This document shows, piece by piece, positions 56,341 to 64,000 of a stretch of 64,000 nt of DNA (positions are counted from its first letter, which is position 1; the number at the start of each line of letters is the position of its first letter). The DNA lies in NCBI GenBank assembly GCA_037126765.1, contig JBBCBC010000012.1:13268001-13332000 (forward strand). The letters are read 5' to 3'. The stretch comes from Stenogyne calaminthoides (taxonomy: Eukaryota > Streptophyta > Magnoliopsida > Lamiales > Lamiaceae). The position numbers were made by a program, and so were the translations under genes. The notes under the pieces were generated by a model. The model had not been told where the DNA came from. It searched no databases and worked only from the letters and a program-made list of their open reading frames with translations.

Positions 56341-56533
56341 TATACTCACGGAAACCACAAGTAGAGCACAAAAAAGGGAGCCACGGCGACCAATGTTTGT
56401 CGCGAAGCAAAGGAACATTATCAGCCAAAGAGGATTTAATCCTCTGCGAAAGAGGAATGGATGAATTCGGATCTGAAAATGGTGGAACGGTTCAACTCTT
56501 GCATTTTAGCATCACCATCAACATCTGCCATTT
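56341..56533 (-). pseudogene. Possible 5' exon of an unknown host gene, probably broken
   Basis: A minus-strand ATG at 56533 opens MADVDGDAKMQELNRSTIFR and stops after about 31 codons. A different frame then stays open (LADNVPLLRDKHWSPWLPF) to a very good splice donor, GTGAGTATAA, near 56343. The base composition is host-exon-like, and the AT-rich upstream DNA could be a promoter. I do not recognise a family. Downstream exons would have to lie beyond the LINE and none is evident. A dead gene fragment or chance are both possible. Confidence 0.25.
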
Positions 56534-56559
56534 TTTCACTCTAGTTGTTCTCGACTACC

Positions 56560-57262
56560 TATGAGGAACAACTCCTAGCATTGATTCCCAATTTTGTTTG
56601 GTGGACTTGATTAGGGCATGAAAAATTGAGAGGGATAGAAACAGGAAATGTAAAATTGGAGAAGTTGTTGCATGGGGTTGACTATGACTATACGGTTGTG
56701 TGAGAGAGGACAGACAATAACTGTGGGGAGGATAGAGTGGGGGAAAATGGGCGGGAAAGCTTTATGCACCGACTGTCCTATTTTTATATATGTATAGATA
56801 CATGTGTATCTCATTATTATATAATTAATATATTTTTTCTAATTAACCATTCAAATATAACATATCCAAATTTATTTTAGATGATAGTAAAAATTTAAAA
56901 AATTAGAAAATAAAATAAAATCATATAATCACACAATTATAAATATTTTAAAACATTAAAATTCATATTTTAAATATGAATTCGAATTATATATATGTAA
57001 TAATATGTATGTCAAATTAAAGATCATAAAAAGATGATTGATATTAAGTGAAAAATACATTTTCTTAAAAAAATTATCAAACTTAAAAAATATAGATAAA
57101 AGTGAAAGTTCACCATTGATATTAAGTCGTTCCTCCTTGGTAGATAAAGCAAGCAAGTGCACCTACACTTGCTCAAATATGTATTCTTAAAAATTTGAAA
57201 AATTTCTACTTTTATATATTTATAGATTGTCACCTCCGAAAAAATAATAAGGTGTTATCTAT
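56560..57262. other. AT-rich stretch without recognised genes
   Basis: Mostly A/T with short open frames. Nothing is assigned. Confidence 0.5.
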
Positions 57263-57264
57263 TA

Positions 57265-57594
57265 CTTCCTCCATCCTAATTTTGATTATCCGGTTACTGT
57301 AGATCCGGAGTTTAAGAAAAGTGAGAAATAATAGTATTATATGGTGTAAAGTGGATTTGGTGGAGGATATGAATGTCAATTCAACTTAAAAAAATGTGTT
57401 ATTTATTAGTATTAAATGATGTAAAGTGAATTTAGTGTGTATGTAGCAGAGTGGCATGTGATGTAAATAAATGTTGTTTGTAAAGGGTATTGTTTTGTAA
57501 AGAAAATTGTTTTATTTCCTTTTTAAGAAATGACTAATCTAAATTAGGACATCTATTTATAGAAAGTGACCAATCTAAATTAGGACGGAGGGAA
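57265..57594. mobile_element. Stowaway-like MITE (330 bp)
   Basis: The left end CTTCCTCCATCCTAATTTTG and right end (inward TTCCCTCCGTCCTAATTTAG) form inverted repeats, flanked by TA (57263-57264 and 57595-57596). An internal copy of the AATCTAAATTAGGAC end motif lies about 40 bp before the right end. Confidence 0.88.
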
Positions 57595-58003
57595 TACAAA
57601 CGTGCAGTCTGACATCATATGAAGCATATCTTAAATGCAATAAAATGTTGGGGCATGTTTAATTGAAAGATATGATAGTGTTTGGATAGATAGATCAACC
57701 CATCTAAACCTCGACTATTTCTTCATTTAAAGACCGGTGCGGGGAACTTATCAGTAAAATAATATAAACAAATTAATTTCACACATCTATAAATTTGAAC
57801 TTTCGGATGAGATGAAATTCTTTCATAAAATCGAAGTCAAAAGTTCATCCCCACAAAAAGTAACTCTACTCAACAATTGGTGCTTACCAAAAAAGGGAAT
57901 TCTTGTCACGAAATACCGTGAATAGCTAATTAATCCATTAGTGAAGTCTTGTGGTATGACAGATCTAGCTTGTCCAACACGGCTGCCAAAAAGGGAGTTC
58001 TAA

Positions 58004-58344
58004 GAGCAACCATATTGGTTGTGTGGTTATAACCACATTCTCTTTCACCTCATTGTCATCTCAACATTTAACAGAAAATAATTCATCTTCAGTAAATATA
58101 ACTCACTTTTAGGGGGACCACCATCAAATATTTATATATTAAAATCAAAGCAAAAGTTATAAAAAAAAAAAAAGAGAAAAAATAAAAAGGTTGGCCTGCA
58201 AGCACGGCAGGTGCTCCATTTTGTCAGAAAAAGGTGAGTTACTCTGTGATAACCATTCAAAGGAGAGTGTGATTTGGGTTATAACCAAATTTTGCAAGAA
58301 TTTTGTGGGTTATAAGTCTTCCATAATCCACCAATGTGATGCTC
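58004..58344. mobile_element. MITE with GAGCAWC ends (341 bp)
   Basis: Ends GAGCAACCATATTGGTTG and, inward from the right, GAGCATCACATTGGTGGA, flanked by TAA (58001-58003 and 58345-58347). A 3-bp TAA duplication points to PIF/Harbinger-type elements, but similar ends occur in other superfamilies. Confidence 0.75.
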
Positions 58345-58364
58345 TAAGCACCAACTTGAAGTAA

Positions 58365-58830
58365 AAACATAAAACACCCATGTGGTTTATGAAATATGCA
58401 AAACACCCCCATTGTGTTTCATTGATTACATAATACCCCCTATGTCCGACAAAGGTATGCCCAAAATCTCCACTGAGCAATTTCATTCCAAAAATACTAA
58501 AGGCGTAAAATTCAAGAGCGAACTTAAATAATTGTCATATGTATAAACAAAAACATGGACACAACACTCGGAGTGAAACACAACGGAGTGAAACACATAG
58601 ATGCAAAACATAACATGTACTTACCCTAAGTGTCAAGAAGTGAACGGTGGTAATTTCGTGAATATTTTTAACAAACATGGAAAGTTTTATACATTTAATA
58701 AAACATAGGGAGATTTTCCATGCATATTTTTATCAGATACAAGGGAATTTTATGCACTTAATCAAACACATGGATGGTTTTGTGCATATTTTATTGAACA
58801 GAAAGACGTTTTATGTCTTCTATCCTACCC
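58365..58830. repeat. Inverted-repeat element with ACATAAAAC ends
   Basis: The left ACATAAAACACCCATGTGGT...ATATGCAAAACA and the right end read inward (ACATAAAACGTCTTTCTG...ATATGCACAAAACC) are similar in inverse orientation. Related short blocks recur inside (near 58400, 58720 and 58770). It is a non-autonomous repeat of uncertain class. Confidence 0.6.
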
Positions 58831-59707
58831 CATTGACATAAATACAAAATAGGAAAAATATCCAAAAGAAAAACGGATGAAGACTGCTCTAAAACCTATT
58901 CTGTTGTGGTGAAAATTAGTGAGCACCAATGATGAAGAAAAGGCAAGAGCCATTGATTGACAACAATTCATTCAAGATGAGAAGGAAACGAGTGTTCTAT
59001 GGGCTCTAACCGAAGAACACAAAATACTGCATATGTATTGTAGTAAATACTTATATACATCAGTTACATCATGCAACTCAAATACAAGTTTAAACTGTAT
59101 TCGTTGTTTTATTATACGGTATTAGTTTGTCGGTATAGCTGTTTTCACAGACCAATATTATTAGTTGTTTTCATTGAACAATATTAGTTGTCGTGCAACT
59201 GGCACACTCAAGTGTTAATATTTAATTATTGACGAATTATTAGTTCGACCTTCTAGCCTTACCTACCACTACCAGCTCTAGGAGCACAAAACATTATGTG
59301 AAAAATGGCAAGAGGAAGGAAGAACAACTCGAGTGACGATGATACCCATTTGGCCACTTCACAAGCCCAGTAAGGAACCAGCCTCTACATATAAAGGAAA
59401 GAGAAACTGGAAGCATATGAATAAGGGTGACATGAGTTTTTTAATAGGATTTCAAAACTCTATAGTCTATAACTGCAAAATGAACTAGGGATGGAGGATT
59501 AGAGAGATGATCTAATAACTAAATTTATTACTGGAATCAGCAGAATCCACAATTTCAAACAAGTTAAAAGGACCTAAACGAATTACATCAGTACACTAAT
59601 CACAAATACGAAAAAAACTACCATGTAGACATCTCTAGTCTTTCCGTTTTGGTTTGGGTATCCTCATATCTATTGTATAGGAGAGGAATATAGATTAAAT
59701 AAAGACA
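58831..59707. other. Region downstream of the BAP31-like gene
   Basis: This may include the 3' untranslated region of the gene on its right. No clear polyadenylation signal or other gene is identified. Confidence 0.4.
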
Positions 59708-61785
59708 CTACTGTTCCTTGTACCTCTTCTCCAGTTCCTCCATGGATTCGATCTCCCTATGATACTTACAAACCCGAAAGATGCACCTACACCAATATTA
59801 GGAAGGAGACGAGATATAAGAATATGCAACAACATAACCAGAAGATAAGGGGGCATTTGGTTCATAATTCTTCAATGAGAAATATAATGGTAATGAATAT
59901 AAGGTAATTGTGGTGGTTAATGAGAATAAAAGATGATTAATTCACGTTTTTTATACCTCATACGAGGTAATGAGACTAAAAATAAGTTAATCATTTATGC
60001 ATTCTGATTAACTATCTTTTCCGTATAACGATTTCTCCTCAATCATTTCGCTATAACGCAATCAATAATCATTTTTTGTGTCAATTAACTCATGATTAGA
60101 GCAATATATTAACAATGTAACAATCATTCTTATTGTAATCACTATTCGATGATTCCCATTACATTCACATTGAAGAATTTGAACCAACCCCCCTAATATC
60201 AGGAATAAATTCAGATATTTACCAATAAAGGAAACATGCGGAAACGCACATCACCATGTTCCTCTGAGACTTGTAGATCTGTATAAACACCAATTCGAGC
60301 AGAGATTTATCAACGCACTTGCAAAATATAAACAAAAAGAGCTACTAGAATGGTGGAACAGAAAAGTAAGCACAAATTAAGCATCACATGCTATTTTTCA
60401 AAAGTGAAAAATGGTGGCAGGATATTGTATCTGCATTGACTTGTTATGTTAAGGGTGTGTGTGTAAACTCTACAAACAACTTCCAGAATCACTTTTTTTT
60501 TCAATATATATTAGTAGTAGCTTTTAAAAAATCGTGATTCTGTCCCACTTTAGAGAGTTTGCAAACACCACCTAAGGACCTCAACTAAACTAAAGATGAA
60601 TGATGCCATCGCAAAAGACAAGGATTTAAGTGGGACGTGTAATCTTATGCTAGCTTCTAACAGTGCAGACAGATCAGATTCTCTAAACATAAATTTTACT
60701 GCTTTCATCGAATTTTAAACATGGACCTCAAATCAATGACCTTCTATGTTAGACTAAGAGCTCGAATAATGAAAATGACTAATAAGAATTTATACAACCA
60801 CAAGATTCTTTAAAAAATTGGACTAATTCATCAAGTTCTTTGGATCCTTCTTTGTCACACCATCAAGAATATCACAGAATCAATTTTGCACATATATCCA
60901 GTTCTATCTGTTTACATATCTACTTCAAACTATGTGTGATGAAATGGCTCAAACAGATCTTTTCTGCATCCATAAGCCTACATTTATCATTGAATAAAAT
61001 TTGACAACTCAGATCATTTCAGAATCCATAAGACTACATTTATCATTGAATGAAATTTGACAACTCGAAACAACTTCCAGCAAATATTAGAATAGTTCAA
61101 CAACCATGCTAGAAGCCTAGGACACACAGGAGATATCAATTCGATGTATTTACACCATACTTTAACAAATTAATACGAATTACATCAATAATAACAATAA
61201 CAACAGACAAAAATGAACATTTTCTAGCTCTGTTTCAATTCCCAAATTAATCATAAAATTCACTTTAAGACAAACATTTTAGCACATAGCTCATATGGAT
61301 AATTGATTCCATAATCCCCTGCCAAATAACAGTGATTACTCAAAAACCACACGAATATAGAATTGATATCCAAAATAATTACTGATTTCTCATAGCGATC
61401 CCTCTCAGAAGAAGTGCAGACCTCCCCAGTACACATCAAGCGATGTTCATTCTTCCAATATATATCTAAATATCACACAGAAATACAACCAAATTAAAAA
61501 AAAAAAAAAAAAACAACAACAACAACAACAACAACAACAAACTGTAAAAATTGGGACAGAAGATCATGATAAATCTACGATCAATTGCGAATGCTGAGAA
61601 ATTAGGTATATACCTAGAAGCTGAAAAGCGGCTAATGGCACGATAAAGAGTGCAGGCTGGAGAATGAGCGATACGAGCGATACGATACGAGATTTTAGAA
61701 CTTTAGGCGCCGGTAATGTGACGATAATGGCCACCGCCGCTTCTGCCGCCACCACGTACGCTAGTATCATCCATTGTAACGCCAT
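59708..61785 (-). CDS. BAP31-like (B-cell receptor-associated 31) ER membrane protein, 4 exons, 129 aa
   Basis: Coding exons on the minus strand are 61785-61614, 61465-61383, 60278-60223 and 59786-59708 (stop TAG), each with GT-AG borders and phases that join cleanly. The start MALQWMILAYVVAAEAAVA is the conserved plant BAP31-like N-terminus. Exon 2 gives IYWKNEHRLMC and ERDRYEKS, exon 3 IYKSQRN, and exon 4 CIFRVCKYHREIESMEELEK and a C-terminal YKEQ. Three hydrophobic segments (about residues 5-24, 38-58, 92-108) suggest three membrane spans with a short charged, helical tail. Animal BAP31 is an ER cargo/quality-control factor; the role in plants is inferred. The length suits the short plant members. 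No stop or frameshift is seen. The start context AAAAATGGC is good. The exons are too short to stand out as ORFs. Confidence 0.92.
59849..60193. mobile_element. Tourist-type MITE in intron 3 of the BAP31-like gene (345 bp)
   Basis: Ends GGGGGCATTTGGTTCATAAT and, inward from the right, GGGGGGTTGGTTCAAATTCT, flanked by TAA (59846-59848 and 60194-60196), as in PIF/Harbinger Tourist elements. It makes up most of the 436-bp intron and ends 30 bp from the exon 3 donor side. Confidence 0.9.
60453..60572. mobile_element. Short MITE in intron 2 of the BAP31-like gene (120 bp)
   Basis: Ends GGGTGTGTGTGTAAACTCT and, inward from the right, GGTGGTGTTTGCAAACTCTC, pairing over about 45 bp (AGAATCAC is shared near the centre). 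TAA flanks it (60450-60452 and 60573-60575). Confidence 0.8.
61494..61541. repeat. A-run and (AAC)n microsatellite in intron 1
   Basis: An A-run followed by about nine CAA/ACA units. On the gene's strand it is a (GTT)n and T-run, about 25 bp before the exon 2 acceptor region. Confidence 0.9.
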
Positions 61786-62677
61786 TTTTTCTGTTGATTT
61801 GATTAATTGTTTTTTTTATGGTTTTTTAATTCCGCTGTAATTTCCCTTTTTCCTTTCCTGATTTTTGCTTAATGGGCTATACGAGTGAAGGTTCTGGGCC
61901 TTCTTGGTAAAATCCTTTTTGGTTCTTTTTTGAGTCGGTTAATGCCGTGAATTTTGGAAATGTCTATCACCCCTGAGTTTTCATATTTCAGTTTTGGCAC
62001 ATCTTTATGGGAACAAAATGTTACTACTATTTTCGTCTCATATCAGTTTTCACAGTTGATTTGCGAGCGGATTTTGTATTAGGGGCTCATCTGTCATACA
62101 TCTTCTTAAAAGTCACTTTATCATTTCAATTATTAATACAAAATTCGCTCACAAAAACGTGTGTAAAAGTCAATTATAAAAATTGATCTGAAACTGAGGT
62201 AGTTGAATAGAAGAATAGAGAGTTAATTGGGGATCAAACAAAGAATGGAGATTCAATTGAATTTAAAATGTATGAAGACTTTCTAAGAACAACTTGATTA
62301 GCAATACAAAATCTTTTTCGATCCTCTTAAAACTTATGAATGTCTAACAAAATGACTAACATACTCGTTTAAACAATTTAAACCACGAATTGTATATTTT
62401 AATATAATAAATTATATATATAAAAAATGCACTTGAGTAGCACGGTGCACAGATATACATACCTTCTTAAATGCTGACCCTCAAAATTAAACTTTACAAA
62501 TTTACATCAATAATTCATGGCGAACACTTTTACGAACCCGGATTCACACGAATTATTTTTTTTATGTTATGTATATATACTATAACTGTGATACATAAAT
62601 ATTATCACTATTATATACATGTATTATCACTATTCAAAATATTAAGTATTTTTAAATAGTTATAGTGTGTATACAAT
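61786..62677. other. Upstream region of the BAP31-like gene
   Basis: It contains the presumed 5' leader (A/T-rich, with T-runs) and promoter on the minus strand. I see no clear TATA box. The part 62340-62670 is AT-rich without recognisable genes. Confidence 0.4.
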
Positions 62678-63118
62678 TAGGGATGCTCACGATCCAGGAA
62701 CAGTCGGTTTCTCTTTTTTTTTTTTTTTTTTTAAAGGAATGTATATGAAGATGACAAATTATTGTTATGAGAATTTGAATTGAAGATTACAATAAAACAT
62801 ACTCCAAATGAATTTGAATTTGAATTAGGCAATTACAAATACATGTTAATTTTTTAATTGATATATCATCAAACATTAGTGCAATACTAAAATGCAATAA
62901 TAGTAAATTAATAAGACTAGTAGCAGTCTAGTAGACTAGTAGTACACTACGAATGACCATAGCCATTAGATTTGAGTTGAATGAGATATAAACCAATTTT
63001 TTTTTAATAAAGGGAAAATCGGCGATTCGAACATGAACCGATGGTTCCCGATTTTCGAAATGATGGAACCGAAATAGTATATCTTACTGTTTTGGTCCGA
63101 TTCCGAAACCGAAACAGT
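62678..63118. mobile_element. Non-autonomous hAT derivative, related to the element at 12018
   Basis: It starts TAGGGATGCTCACG, matching the hAT terminus TAGAGATGTTCACG. Interior stretches match the same family (GGAATGTATA, ATGAGAATTTGAATTGAAGA against 12205-12270). The right part repeats GGAACCG/GAAACCG words like the subterminal array at 15400-15570. No transposase is present. It is cut at 63118 by the CACTA element, so its right end is not visible. Confidence 0.8.
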
Positions 63119-64000
63119 CACTACAAAAAAAACGGTGATTTACGACGGTTTTAGCGACAGTAAAAATCGTCGCTACAGGATGTAGCGACAGTTTACTGAC
63201 CGTCGGAGAAATGAGGGTCGCTAAAATATAACGACGGTTTTTTTCAAGACCGTCGCTACTAACGACGGTAGTAAATTCGTCTCTACGTATCGACGGTTTT
63301 TTACCGTCGCTATATTGCGACGGTTTTGTCAACGAAAAAGTGGACCCGGTTTGCGAGTCGGACTAACCGTCGCTATGACCGTCGCTAAACCGTCGATATA
63401 TTATCGACGGTTATGACGTCATATACCATCGTAAACAACGACGATTATCCATCGTTATTAGCGATGGAATTTACCGTCGATATGTGTGACAGTTTTTCTC
63501 CGTCGGTCATAGCGACGGAAAATTAGTTGCTAATTCCGTCGCTAAATCGGGATTTTTTAAAAAAAATGGCTCACGGTGGTTCGAACCCGGGCCCGGGGTG
63601 CCCGGGTGGGCACCAAACCACCCGAGCCACGGACCATCTCGAACCCAACCACCAAGCATCTCATATATAAGCCACCAAGCCTCCCAATTAAAAGAGGCAT
63701 TTATTCGCTCCCGTGGGGGACCGAACACGGGACCTTGGGTGCCCGAGCGGGGATCAATTTCGTTCGGGCACTTACTTCTTTGCATTTACTTAATGAATTT
63801 AATTGTATATGTCCTAAAATTCATTTTTTTTTTCATTTTTTTTTAAAATTCTTTATTTCAATTATCTTATTTAATAATTCAATTACATTTTAATATAATA
63901 ATTTATATTTTTTATTTATAACTTGTAATTAAATTAATTAAATTAAAATCGTATTTTTTAACTTATTTTTAATAAAATTAATTCTATATTAATTTACAAT
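63119..64000. mobile_element. CACTA element, one end (continues past window)
   Basis: It begins CACTACAAAAAAAACGG, a CACTA terminus. Positions 63130-63550 are packed with ACGACGG/CCGTCGCT words in both orientations, a typical subterminal array. From 63570 a GC-rich cassette follows, whose part at 63715-63785 matches (inverted) 21840-21900 of the other CACTA element. Then comes the same AT-rich flank. AGT may be its left 3-bp target duplication. No transposase is seen before the window ends. Confidence 0.88.

Noticed and set aside
63570..63700. tRNA-like B-box (GGTTCGAACCC) suggesting a tRNA or SINE
   Set aside because: There is no matching A-box, acceptor stem or cloverleaf. The stretch is part of a CACTA interior.
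1..64000. Endogenous pararetrovirus (caulimovirid) sequence
   Set aside because: All reverse transcriptases seen are Copia, Ty3/gypsy or LINE type, with LTRs, integrase or LINE features. No movement-protein or coat-protein signature was recognised.

Overview
This is nuclear DNA from a flowering plant, most likely a eudicot and possibly an asterid (lineage not proven). It is AT-rich and dominated by layered transposable elements. Host content includes a spliced plant gene with GT-AG introns. I see no rRNA, tRNA, CRISPR array, organellar block or bacterial operon.

Layout. 1-2858: 3' end of a hAT-superfamily (ZMYM1/TTF-type) transposase, split by a SIRE-type Copia solo LTR (785-2358, duplication TATCC). 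2942-11586: an inverted LTR fragment fused to the 3' half of a SIRE/Maximus-like Copia element. That half holds RT-RNase H, a long spacer, a 1,052-codon extra ORF broken only by in-frame TAA/TAG, a polypurine tract and a truncated 3' LTR. 12018-15573: a complete 3.56-kb hAT element with BED-finger transposase and duplication TTCATAAG. 15600-16753: decayed LINE zf-RVT/RNase H. 16900-18360: decayed remnant of a CDK locus. 18695-22745: Ty3/gypsy fragment (minus strand) carrying a 1.66-kb CACTA element.

24480-44053: one Tat-like Ty3/gypsy element bounded by the duplication CACGT. It is swollen to 19.6 kb by a SIRE-type solo LTR in its 5' LTR, a truncated Angela-like Copia copy (A, plus strand), a complete Angela-like Copia copy (B, minus strand) inside A, and an Angela-like solo LTR (C) inside a 60-bp minisatellite. 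44567-45735: solo LTR of the same gypsy family.

45908-50572: two copies of an intronless CDKG/CDK11-like kinase sequence sharing the same TAG stop. 51825-52742: 22-23-bp minisatellite. 53935-56141: 5'-truncated L1-like LINE with a 19-bp target duplication. 56341-60572: several MITEs. 59708-61785: the one convincing intact host gene, a four-exon BAP31-like ER membrane protein of 129 residues on the minus strand, whose introns 2 and 3 hold MITEs. 62678-64000: hAT derivative cut by a second CACTA element of the same family as the one at 20.4 kb.

The elements do not form a pathway. The window is best read as an insertion history in which target-site duplications give a relative order. I found no convincing novel biological system. 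The most notable features are the extra ORF of the SIRE-like element with its stop-codon pattern, the datable nest, the GC-rich leader of the Angela-like family, and the hairpin cassette shared by the two CACTA elements.
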